Assembly (NCBI GenBank): GCA_028572035.1
Contig: JAPVWE010000036.1
Coordinates: forward strand, 1-9,217
Length of the DNA: 9,217 bases
Reading direction: 5' to 3'
From: Desulfobacteraceae bacterium
GTDB lineage: Bacteria; Desulfobacterota; DSM-4660; Desulfatiglandales; B25-G16
The notes below the pieces were generated by a model, which was not told the DNA's origin, made no database searches, and worked only from the letters and a program-made list of their open reading frames with translations. Below, piece by piece: positions 1-6,345 of this stretch (the first letter of the stretch is position 1; the number at the start of each line of letters is the position of its first letter). The position numbers and the translations under genes are program-made.

Positions 1-525
1 AGTGCTATACGCTTTAAGGGGAGTCATGTTGACATTGACAACGTTAACGATCCTATCCAGTTTCCCTACCTTGTCAAAAAATGTAGCAACATTGTGATAG
101 CTTCCCCGCACCTCCATGCTTACCGGTATTTCTACATAAAATTCTTTTGAAACCTGCTTTTCCGGACTGAACAGAAGGAATTCTAAATCAGAGTCATTTC
201 CAAGCTTGGTAATACTCTTTAATAGCTTAGGGATTTCACTGGTGGTAGGCAAGAGCGCGAGGGCTGATTTTAAGTCGCCTTCCACCATGGTAAAATCTGC
301 TTCAAGTTTTTCGAAATTCTTGGCCCTGACCCTGGCAAGCCTGATTTCCCTGTCTAATCTATCCTTTTCGGATTTTATTTTAGTTATTTCACCTGTTTTT
401 GGGAGGTATATAAGATAGATAAATAGGCCCAAAAGGAGAACAACGGTCCCTGCAAAGATAAGGACCCTGTGTACCATCTTCAGTTTGGATACCTTATCAA
501 AATACACATTAAGATCGATTGCCAT
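1..525 (-). CDS. pilO: Type IV pilus inner-membrane protein PilO (3' end outside window)
   Basis: PilO pairs with PilN in the inner membrane and links the cytoplasmic PilM ring to the periplasmic PilP/PilQ part of the pilus machine. The reading frame is open from an ATG at 525 to the left edge (175 codons, no stop), so roughly the last 25 or more residues are missing. The product has a short cytoplasmic N-terminus (MAIDLNVYFDKVSKLK), one membrane segment at about residues 19-41, a charged coiled coil at about 43-85, and the start of the periplasmic ferredoxin-like domain with the PilO-typical stretch 'EIPKLLKSITKLG...LEFLLFSPE'. It lies 20 bp after the pilN stop, with AAGGG four bases before the ATG. 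Position after pilM and pilN plus topology make PilO clearly the best call. GspM of type II secretion has a similar architecture but would not be expected beside PilM. Confidence 0.9.
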   Translation of the reverse strand, partial: MAIDLNVYFDKVSKLKMVHRVLIFAGTVVLLLGLFIYLIYLPKTGEITKIKSEKDRLDREIRLARVRAKNFEKLEADFTMVEGDLKSALALLPTTSEIPKLLKSITKLGNDSDLEFLLFSPEKQVSKEFYVEIPVSMEVRGSYHNVATFFDKVGKLDRIVNVVNVNMTPLKAYST

Positions 526-545
526 GGCCCTTATTTTTTTCCTTT

Positions 546-1133
546 TTACCTTTTCTTCTTTGTTTCCGGGGGTGGTTTTTCTTTAAAGGCATAGGTCTTA
601 CAACTTAGTTCGAAATCTTTGAGACTTAGCTTTAACTCCTTCACCCTCTTTTGTTTCGTTCTGACTAATTGAACGGATTCTAGGCTCACTGTGCTTTCCA
701 ATCTATTCATAAAATCCGCAACTGTTTCGTTATCCATTGCTGTTCCTACTAAGGTAAGAGTCCCCCCTTGTTCTTTAAGGGTGGTGAGCCATAGCTTATC
801 TCTTGGTACACTCGTGGCTATATCATCTAAGAGCTTAACCGGCCCGGTTTTGTCTTTTTCTAACCCTTTTATGGTCTTTAATTTAACCTCAACCTCAGCG
901 ATAGTTTTCTTCAGCTTACCTATCTTGATGTTGATATCTTTAAAGGAGGCCAGTTCTTTCTCTTTAGCATTCTGGTCTCCTTGTAAGGATTTTACCTTGC
1001 CGTTGAGATCGAGAAAGTAGTAACTCATTACCGCGATGAGGAATATGACAGAAAGCAGGTAAATAGTTACCTGTCGCCGTATATTCTCTTTTATCCTGGC
1101 AGCCCTGAAAGGGAAGAGGTTAATCCTAATCAT
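546..1133 (-). CDS. pilN: Type IV pilus assembly protein PilN
   Basis: PilN is a bitopic inner-membrane protein. In characterised systems its cytoplasmic N-terminal peptide docks in a groove of PilM. That docking motif is visible at the very start (MIRINLFPFR, the family's I-N-L-x-P). A membrane segment follows at about residues 21-43, then a lysine/glutamate-rich coiled coil at about 45-90 and a periplasmic ferredoxin-like domain ('LLDDIATSVPRDKLWLTTLKEQGGTLTLVG' region, about 101-180). The tail is very basic and proline-rich (KEKPPPETKKKR). Length 195 aa is normal for the family. The start ATG overlaps the pilM stop as ATGA (1130-1133), which implies translational coupling, and AGGTGA lies just upstream inside pilM. 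GspL-type C-terminal domains are distant relatives, but the order pilM-pilN-pilO settles the name. Confidence 0.93.
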   Translation of the reverse strand: MIRINLFPFRAARIKENIRRQVTIYLLSVIFLIAVMSYYFLDLNGKVKSLQGDQNAKEKELASFKDINIKIGKLKKTIAEVEVKLKTIKGLEKDKTGPVKLLDDIATSVPRDKLWLTTLKEQGGTLTLVGTAMDNETVADFMNRLESTVSLESVQLVRTKQKRVKELKLSLKDFELSCKTYAFKEKPPPETKKKR

Positions 1134-2206
1134 CTATCACCTATGCTCCGCAATGCAAGACCAATTGAGATGACAGCCATAGGGGCGGTGTAATTTAAGT
1201 ATCCCGTATCGAATAATTTTTCCTTTATCTCCAGATTAGCAAAGGGATTGAGTATCTCTATCTTTAGACCTGTTTCCAGACCGAGATATTTAATCAATCC
1301 CGGAATCAAGCATGAACCTCCGCTAACTAAGATATTTTCAACTTCTATATCTCCAAAGGTAGTTGCTACAAACTCAAGGGCCCTCTTTATCTCCTGAGTC
1401 CACTTTGTAACTGTTGACGAAAATATCTCCTCAAATATAGGCCTCTGGCTTGTTTCTATTGGTTTGCCCCCCAATTTTATGTTTTCTGCTTGCTCATAAG
1501 AGATATTCAATTTGTTTTGTATCTCACTGGTGATTTGGGAGCCACCGTAGGATGAGTCTCTGGTAAAAATGGAGGTACCATCTCTAATAACGTTTATAGT
1601 TAGCTGTTGAGCACCGATATGTACCAGGGCATGGCAGCCAGATTGCTCATGATCGCTGATTTCGAGGGCATTTTGCAGGGCGAAGGCATCTATATCTAAA
1701 ACAATGGGATTAAGCTCTGTTAGGTGAAAAAGGCTTATATATTCTTCAACTATATCTTTTTTTGCAGCCACCAGGAGAACATCCATTAACTCTTCCTTTT
1801 CCTCTTCTTCTGTCTCTTCTTTCTGCGAAGGGAGGATCTGAAAATCCAGATTTACGTCATTGATGTCAAAAGGAATGTATTGTTCCGCTTCACCCTGTAT
1901 ACTTCCTTCTAAGTCTTCCTCTCCCTTTTGGGGGATTGTGATCTTTTTGACAATAACCGAATAACCAGAGATAGATGTGGCTACATTTTTATTCTTAATT
2001 CTCAGATTTTTAAAGAGGTTCTTCAGGGCGGCAGAGACTATTTGCATTTCCTTTATAGAGCCTTCCACTATAGCATCGTGGGGGAGCCCTATCATGCCGA
2101 AATTCTTTAGGATCATTCCCTTATTACTATCCTCAATCTCGGCAACCTTGATAGAGTGGGATCCAATATCAATCCCAACTACTTGATTCTTTTTGGGTAT
2201 AGGCAT
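1130..2206 (-). CDS. pilM: Actin-like ATPase PilM, type IV pilus assembly
   Basis: PilM is the cytoplasmic actin/FtsA-fold protein that rings the base of the pilus machine and binds the PilN N-terminus. At 358 aa it is full length. Nucleotide-site motifs are visible: phosphate-1 loop at residues 10-24 (VGIDIGSHSIKVAEI, Asp13), phosphate-2 loop at about 194-212 (LVHIGAQQLTINVIRDG), and adenosine motif at about 291-305 (NILVSGGSCLIPGL). The C-terminus ends in the PilM-like 'APMAVISIGLALRSIGD'. An acidic loop at about 129-140 (KEETEEEEKEEL) precedes 'MDVLLVAAKK'. The ATG at 2206 lies 26 bp after the stop of the small regulator gene. The nearest purine-rich ribosome site (GAGGA) is about 12 bases upstream, so initiation may depend on read-through from that gene. 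The 3' end overlaps pilN by 4 bp. Confidence 0.95.
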   Translation of the reverse strand: MPIPKKNQVVGIDIGSHSIKVAEIEDSNKGMILKNFGMIGLPHDAIVEGSIKEMQIVSAALKNLFKNLRIKNKNVATSISGYSVIVKKITIPQKGEEDLEGSIQGEAEQYIPFDINDVNLDFQILPSQKEETEEEEKEELMDVLLVAAKKDIVEEYISLFHLTELNPIVLDIDAFALQNALEISDHEQSGCHALVHIGAQQLTINVIRDGTSIFTRDSSYGGSQITSEIQNKLNISYEQAENIKLGGKPIETSQRPIFEEIFSSTVTKWTQEIKRALEFVATTFGDIEVENILVSGGSCLIPGLIKYLGLETGLKIEILNPFANLEIKEKLFDTGYLNYTAPMAVISIGLALRSIGDR

Positions 2207-2232
2207 TTTAGAGTTAGTTCCTCGAAGATTTA

Positions 2233-2436
2233 TTAGTCACCAGAAAAGATCCTACCTTTTTCGCTTAGATTGTAGCCGAGGGCAAGAATAATCTTTCTTT
2301 TTGTCTCCATCCTACAGTCTTTACCCCTTTCAATCCTGTCGATTGTTAGCGGGGACACACCAGCTTTTCTGGCCAGTTCTGCTTTACTCAGCAAAAGCTC
2401 TTCTCTTAACTTCTTTACCGCATTTTGGCCCACCAT
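2233..2436 (-). CDS. Small XRE/Cro-type helix-turn-helix regulator
   Basis: This 67-aa protein is almost only a DNA-binding domain. It has a lead helix (AVKKLREELLL), helix 2 'SKAELARKAG', recognition helix 'SPLTIDRIERG', then the usual 'TKRKIILALGYNL' helix, the pattern of single-domain Cro/C1-type proteins. A longer reading from TTG at 2448 is open, but GGAGGA (2441-2446) sits four bases before the in-frame ATG at 2436, and the TTG would lie on top of that site, so the ATG is preferred. There is no sensor or dimerisation domain. The gene is first in the leftward pil operon, 26 bp before pilM, with a promoter candidate and two palindromes upstream. An autoregulatory or pil-operon control role is an inference from position; no target is known. 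Confidence 0.82.
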   Translation of the reverse strand: MVGQNAVKKLREELLLSKAELARKAGVSPLTIDRIERGKDCRMETKRKIILALGYNLSEKGRIFSGD

Positions 2437-2440
2437 CCAT

Positions 2441-2446
2441 TCCTCC
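2441..2446 (-). promoter_or_regulatory. Ribosome binding site deciding the regulator start
   Basis: On the minus strand this reads GGAGGA, a near-perfect Shine-Dalgarno sequence four bases before ATG 2436. It argues against the upstream TTG at 2448, which lies on the wrong side of it. Confidence 0.6.
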
Positions 2447-2486
2447 AAGAATTAAATAATCAATTAAGAAATAAGACAAATTTCCT

Positions 2487-2517
2487 ATATTAGTACATAT
2501 ATAGATTAATTTGTCAA
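2487..2517 (-). promoter_or_regulatory. Candidate sigma-70 promoter for the regulator-pilMNO operon
   Basis: On the minus strand a perfect TTGACA -35 box (2512-2517) is followed after 16 bp by TACTAA (2490-2495), or after 19 bp by TAATAT (2487-2492). The surrounding DNA is very AT-rich. The site sits 40-80 bp upstream of the ATG at 2436 and is the best promoter-like sequence for the leftward operon. The -35 box is convincing; the -10 choice is not certain. Confidence 0.5.
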
Positions 2518-2537
2518 GTATTTTTAATAAATTAGAT

Positions 2538-2575
2538 AAAATTACCACAATTTATAGATATATAGTGGTAATTTT
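2538..2575. repeat. 11-bp perfect inverted repeat upstream of the pil operon
   Basis: AAAATTACCAC (2538-2548) is matched by its exact reverse complement GTGGTAATTTT (2565-2575) across a 16-bp AT-rich spacer. It lies about 20 bp upstream of the leftward -35 box. It could be an operator (for example for the neighbouring HTH protein) or an AT-rich hairpin. It is not followed by an obvious gene end on either strand, so a terminator is less likely. Confidence 0.5.
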
Positions 2576-2631
2576 TATTAGCAACACAATATATGGTAAA
2601 ATGTCAGAAAAAATTTTCATAAAGTGCCTGA

Positions 2632-2649
2632 GAATAATTTTGATTATTC
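2632..2649. repeat. 7-bp palindrome with 4-bp centre in the divergent region
   Basis: GAATAAT (2632-2638) and ATTATTC (2643-2649) form a perfect palindrome around TTTG. It stands in the AT-rich stretch between the two divergent transcription units. Operator-like by shape; function unknown. Confidence 0.35.
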
Positions 2650-2727
2650 CATAAAATTGCTGTATTGAAAAATTGCTTTACAAGAAAGCTAATATTACAT
2701 TACATTTTATGGACAAGTTAAATTGGA

Positions 2728-2754
2728 CGCAGATTTTCGCAGATACACGCAGAT
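2728..2754. repeat. Three CGCAGAT units at exact 10-bp period
   Basis: CGCAGAT occurs at 2728-2734, 2738-2744 and 2748-2754, separated by TTT and ACA. The 10-bp period places all three on the same face of the helix. From memory, similar 'CGCAGATTTTCGCAGAT' strings recur as dispersed intergenic repeats in uncultured bacterial genomes, so this is more likely a dispersed repeat than a local operator. It directly precedes the terminal-inverted-repeat element. Confidence 0.6.
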
Positions 2755-2764
2755 ATTAATAATC

Positions 2765-2959
2765 GTAAGCGTTCACGGGTTCAGAGGTTCAGGGTTCAAG
2801 GTTAACCTCAAACCCGCCTGCCATCCGTCGGGCGGGTCTGAACCGTTATTTCATGAGCGCTGCCATGCGTGGTTTCATCAAGTACTTGCTGGCCTACGAG
2901 CATGGTCAACAAAAGAAAGGTAACTCTGAACGGTGAACCCTGAACCTGTGAACGCCTAC
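2765..2959. mobile_element. MITE-like palindromic element, copy A
   Basis: The left end begins GTAAGCGTTCACGGGTTCAG and continues with GTTCA units at 7-8 bp steps to about 2805. The right end, read on the other strand from 2959, begins GTAGGCGTTCACAGGTTCAG and continues in the same way for about 40 bp. The two ends are therefore imperfect terminal inverted repeats around a 195-bp element with no protein of its own. Inside is a 9-bp hairpin with one wobble (2812-2820 with 2829-2837, ACCCGCCTG stem). The last 55 bp (2905-2959) match 6549-6603 at 50 of 55 positions. No flanking target duplication was convincingly visible. The right end contains an in-frame GTG (2933) that opens into lepB. Confidence 0.65.
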
Positions 2960-3016
2960 AAGCAAATCAACAACAGGCTAAGGACAACTATCAATCGACA
3001 CCAAAACAGTGATACA

Positions 3017-3024
3017 AGAAAGGA
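3017..3024 (+). promoter_or_regulatory. Ribosome binding site supporting the TTG start of lepB
   Basis: AGAAAGGA ends seven bases before TTG 3032. The upstream GTG at 2933 has its nearest AAAGG twelve bases away, and that lies inside the repeat element. This makes 3032 the better lepB start. Confidence 0.5.
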
Positions 3025-3031
3025 TATCTAC

Positions 3032-3643
3032 TTGGCTAAAGAGAATAATAAAGGAAGACAATCCAGAGAGATACGCAAAAAGAGCCTTCTGAGGGAGTAT
3101 TTAGAGGCAGGTATAATAGCTGTTCTTCTGGCTCTCTTCATCAGGGCATTTGTAATCCAGGCCTACAAGATTCCTTCAGGATCTATGGTGCCAACACTTC
3201 TTGTCGGTGATCATATCTTGGTGAATAAGTTCATTTATGGTATAAAGGCACCGTTTATTAATAAGACTATTATACCTCTCGGTAAACCAAAAAGAGGAGA
3301 CATTATTGTCTTTATCTATCCGGTAGACAGGAAAAAGGACTATATAAAAAGGGTAATAGGTCTTCCTGGAGAACAGATTGAGATTAGAAACAAAAAGATC
3401 TTTATTAACGGAGAACTACTTGATCGCCCATTTGGTGTATATGGTAATGGTTTGAGAAAAAACAACAACTCAGGCTCTATTATTGTCCCTGACAACGGTC
3501 TCTTTGTCATGGGAGACAATAGAGATCATAGCTATGATAGCCGATACTGGGGTTGTGTCCCTCTGGAGTTGGTCAAGGGTAAGGCTATGATTATTTACTG
3601 GTCCTGGCCTCACTGGAGGAGGTTTGGACATTTGATCAGGTGA
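3032..3643 (+). CDS. lepB: Signal peptidase I
   Basis: Signal peptidase I cleaves signal peptides from exported proteins at the periplasmic face of the inner membrane, using a Ser-Lys dyad. From TTG 3032 the product is 203 aa. It has a basic N-terminus, one membrane segment at about residues 25-42 (EAGIIAVLLALFIRAFV), box B 'IPSGSMVPTL' with catalytic Ser51, box D 'DYIKRVIGLPGE' with catalytic Lys106, and box E 'GDNRDHSYDSRYWG' near 161-174. All active-site motifs are intact, and the length fits the short, single-anchor form. The frame is open back to GTG 2933, adding 33 residues whose first nine (MNPEPVNAY) are encoded by the upstream repeat element. That extension looks non-native, and the ribosome site before TTG 3032 supports the shorter form. 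The gene is divergent from the pil operon and 127 bp before the next gene. Confidence 0.93.
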   Translation: MAKENNKGRQSREIRKKSLLREYLEAGIIAVLLALFIRAFVIQAYKIPSGSMVPTLLVGDHILVNKFIYGIKAPFINKTIIPLGKPKRGDIIVFIYPVDRKKDYIKRVIGLPGEQIEIRNKKIFINGELLDRPFGVYGNGLRKNNNSGSIIVPDNGLFVMGDNRDHSYDSRYWGCVPLELVKGKAMIIYWSWPHWRRFGHLIR

Positions 3644-3673
3644 GATTAGGATCAGATATTTGTAACTATTCAG

Positions 3674-3750
3674 CCACTAAGACACGAAGGCACCAATTCC
3701 AATTTTCAATTGTCAATTTTCAATTGTTTGCGTCTTGGTGACTACGTGAA
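3674..3750. repeat. REP-like palindromic intergenic repeat with 14-bp tandem core
   Basis: The left part (CACTAAGACACGAAGGCACC, from 3675) and right part (GCGTCTTGGTGACTACGTGA, 3730-3749) are loosely inverted copies. From memory, similar 'actaagacacgaaggcac' strings are common intergenic repeats in many bacterial genomes. The core is an exact 14-bp tandem duplication, CAATTTTCAATTGT at 3700-3713 and 3714-3727. It fills most of the gap between lepB and the next gene; no clean terminator was seen here. Confidence 0.55.
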
Positions 3751-3770
3751 CAGTTGCGGGTATTTTTGCT

Positions 3771-6344
3771 ATGAGGTATATTAATAAAATAGTTGGCAGT
3801 CGGTCAATAAACAAGATGGAGGTTACCTCTGTCCTGGAAGAGAGCCTAAAGGAAAATGACATATTTAACAGGAACTCCTTTGATAAGCTCTTGAAACTCG
3901 GGTTCAAGGATGATGAGGCCCTAACTCTGTTGGCCAGCCATAAGTCTCTGATAAAGTACGGTTATAGGCTGTCCCTTGATACCCTTAGACATATCCTGAG
4001 CTTATCTCAAGAACAGAGCACATCATCTCCTGTAAAGGGTTTAATTAGGTCCCCCTTCCTCCTTGCCAAGACGGGTTGGATATACGAGCATGCTCCCTCC
4101 TTTGTTTTTTACAACAAATACAGGCAAGAAGAGCTCGATTCCCATATCGTCAAGTTTGCTGAGAGTTACCAATCCCTTTTTTTGGCCAATCGGGCACCCT
4201 CGGATCTTCAGAAAAAATTGACCAACCCCAGGCGTGTTCTGGCGCCTTCCTTTTGGGAAAAAGAGATCTGGGATCCTGTTGAAATGGTAATCTGGGCCGC
4301 AAGAAACAACCTGGAAGGACTGGAGTTAGATGTTGATTTTCATCCCTTTAATTACGCTAAACTGCTCCCGGAAGAGTTTAGCGAGGAGAAGAGGCAAGAG
4401 GTAAGAAATGCTGCCTCACTCTTTGGAATAAAGATAGACATCCATTCTCCTATTGTCGGACCCTATTCACCTGTCCCCAATCCTGACAATGGTGAACCAC
4501 TCTTCTATAATCCTTTGGAATGTCCGGAGTCCCAGCGAGAGACTATCTTCCTGGCAAGAGACATAGGTGCAGGATCGGTTGTTGTTCACCTTATTGATCT
4601 ATCAGGAATAAAGGAGATGGCAAATCTAATTATGACTGCGGCTGGAAGTCCTGTTCGGGTAACAATAGAGAATTACTGCGAGACAAAAGCAAGGCAAGAT
4701 GCAGATACGTTTGTTTCCGTGCTTGATGAGATGTGCAACCGTTTGCCAAAAGAGGTTATCAGGGAAAACTTTGGGGTGACCCTGGATGTTGGACACCTGA
4801 ATATAGAGGGGGAGGATCCTTTGGTAGCGGCAGGGAGAATTGGCAGATGGTGCAAAGACAAAGGGGTATTCTTGAGAATGCATGCAACAGATAATTATGG
4901 CAAATTGCTATTTTCTGCCCCCTATTACAGTGCAGATGTCCACGGAAATGTCTCTGGCAAGGGGATAAACAATTCTTTAATAATAAAACTTCTACGATAC
5001 ATGGGCCTTACTTTTGATGTGCTGGCAGAGCAGATACAACCACTGACACCTGACGATATAGCCCTTATAGATCAGGCACAGAGGTTCCCTATAAAGGAGT
5101 CATACGATACCATTGTAGAAAAGGGAAAGAAGAGACTGTCGGCTATAAAGATAGACACCATTATTGATCTAAATGCGGCAAAGGAGGAGGCCTATCAATT
5201 CCTGGCTGGTTTAGAGGATATAGATTCTCTCAGGGAATACCTCCTATATAGAAAGATCCAGACTAAGAAATATCTTTCGGTGGATGAGGCCAGAAGATCC
5301 TCTCTTGAATTTATGAAAATGCCCCAGTCTTTCAAAGATGAGCTGATGGAGTATATAGATGACCTTTTAGCCCCGGTTCAGAGAGAAACAGGTCTGAGAG
5401 AGAGAAGTAAGATGGATTTGATTTATCAGAATATCAGTGGGGCATTATTCGGAAGGGTGAATCAGGAAAATCTCAATCAGATATTTTACAGAACCAAGAC
5501 CTTTAACCGGGGTGATATCATCTTCGAGCAAAACAGCGAGGGGACAGAGATCTATTACATTAAAGAAGGGGAGGTGACAGCGAGTATTGATGGTATAAAT
5601 CTGGCCACATTGGGTGCAGGTGACATCTTTGGTGAGATGAGTCTATTTTACAATATAAAAAGGACGACCACCATAGAGGTCAGTAAGGATAATACCAAGG
5701 TTGGTATCTTGCCGAGGGAAGAGTTTGAAGATATCCTGGTGAATAACAGGGGGTATGCATATGATTTGATCTACCGGCTGTTTAACATTCTCCCCCACAG
5801 GCTTAGAAACTTGAATGAGAAATACAAGATGGCGATTATAACCTTGAGGCATCTCTTGGAAAGTGATTTACAAGGGGTTAAAATGCTTGAAGATATCATC
5901 TCTGAGTCCCAATTTGTGAAAACAGCTCTCCCTAACCTCTCTTTGGATGAAATAGAGAGCTTGTTTGAAGAGAAGAGGACCTTTGGCCCGGATGAAGAGA
6001 TTTTTGCCGAGGGAGATACAGGCAATGGGGTGTATGTTATCTTGGACGGAAAGGTCCGGGTAATAACCTTTACCAGCGATTTCAAGGAAATTGTCCTGGG
6101 AGAGCTGGAGGCAGGCCAGATCTTTGGTGAGATGGCCTTAATCGATAATAACCCCAGATCGACCAGTGTTATTCCTTTTACACCCTGTGAGGTGGCCTTT
6201 ATGTCCAAGAAGAAATTTGAACATCTTATTCAGGTAAAATCTGATCTGGCATATCGTTTTATGTCATCTGTGTGTCTATCTCTCTTTAGGCACGTACTCA
6301 GGCTCAATACCTTCTATCTAAAAGTAAAGAAGGAGTTTCAATAG
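3771..6344 (+). CDS. TIM-barrel (endonuclease IV/sugar isomerase-like) protein with two cNMP-binding domains
   Basis: This 857-aa fusion has an unassigned N-terminal helical part (about 1-155), then a TIM barrel of the AP-endonuclease-2/xylose-isomerase type (about 156-425), a mainly helical linker (about 426-550), and cyclic-nucleotide-binding domains at about 555-655 and 718-822. The barrel carries His225, His273, Glu300 (VTIEN), Asp339-x-x-His342 (TLDVGH), His371 (RMHATDN), Asp389-x-His391 (ADVHGNVSGKG) and Glu420 (LAEQ), the order of the nine tri-metal ligands of endonuclease IV. Both cNMP domains keep phosphate-cassette residues: FGEMSLFYNIKRTTT (Glu622, Arg631) and FGEMALIDNNPRSTS (Glu787, Arg796). 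There is no HTH, so this is not a CRP-type regulator; an inference is that a cyclic nucleotide controls the barrel. No signal peptide is visible and it is probably cytoplasmic. ATG 3771 lacks a ribosome site, an in-frame stop at 3747 blocks extension, and Met16 (3816) is an alternative start. Substrate unknown. Confidence 0.85.
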   Translation: MRYINKIVGSRSINKMEVTSVLEESLKENDIFNRNSFDKLLKLGFKDDEALTLLASHKSLIKYGYRLSLDTLRHILSLSQEQSTSSPVKGLIRSPFLLAKTGWIYEHAPSFVFYNKYRQEELDSHIVKFAESYQSLFLANRAPSDLQKKLTNPRRVLAPSFWEKEIWDPVEMVIWAARNNLEGLELDVDFHPFNYAKLLPEEFSEEKRQEVRNAASLFGIKIDIHSPIVGPYSPVPNPDNGEPLFYNPLECPESQRETIFLARDIGAGSVVVHLIDLSGIKEMANLIMTAAGSPVRVTIENYCETKARQDADTFVSVLDEMCNRLPKEVIRENFGVTLDVGHLNIEGEDPLVAAGRIGRWCKDKGVFLRMHATDNYGKLLFSAPYYSADVHGNVSGKGINNSLIIKLLRYMGLTFDVLAEQIQPLTPDDIALIDQAQRFPIKESYDTIVEKGKKRLSAIKIDTIIDLNAAKEEAYQFLAGLEDIDSLREYLLYRKIQTKKYLSVDEARRSSLEFMKMPQSFKDELMEYIDDLLAPVQRETGLRERSKMDLIYQNISGALFGRVNQENLNQIFYRTKTFNRGDIIFEQNSEGTEIYYIKEGEVTASIDGINLATLGAGDIFGEMSLFYNIKRTTTIEVSKDNTKVGILPREEFEDILVNNRGYAYDLIYRLFNILPHRLRNLNEKYKMAIITLRHLLESDLQGVKMLEDIISESQFVKTALPNLSLDEIESLFEEKRTFGPDEEIFAEGDTGNGVYVILDGKVRVITFTSDFKEIVLGELEAGQIFGEMALIDNNPRSTSVIPFTPCEVAFMSKKKFEHLIQVKSDLAYRFMSSVCLSLFRHVLRLNTFYLKVKKEFQ

Positions 6345-6345
6345 C

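Noticed and set aside
206..1020. Rightward frames opposite pilO and pilN
   Set aside because: Low-complexity shadows of the leftward pil genes, whose membrane segments and motifs are clear.
1784..1822. Acidic run in PilM as a possible novel insertion
   Set aside because: From memory, PilM homologues often have a variable acidic loop just before the 'MDVLLVAAKK' strand; not unusual enough to report.
2723..2923. Rightward 66-codon frame upstream of lepB
   Set aside because: It lies in the CGCAGAT triplet and the terminal-inverted-repeat element and encodes only repeat-derived residues.
2765..2959. CRISPR-like or telomere-like reading of the GTTCA repeats
   Set aside because: Units are 7-8 bp with no spacers, and the inverted arrangement fits an element with terminal repeats instead.
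5771..6208. Leftward 145-codon frame opposite the second cNMP-binding domain
   Set aside because: Antisense shadow of a strongly conserved domain.
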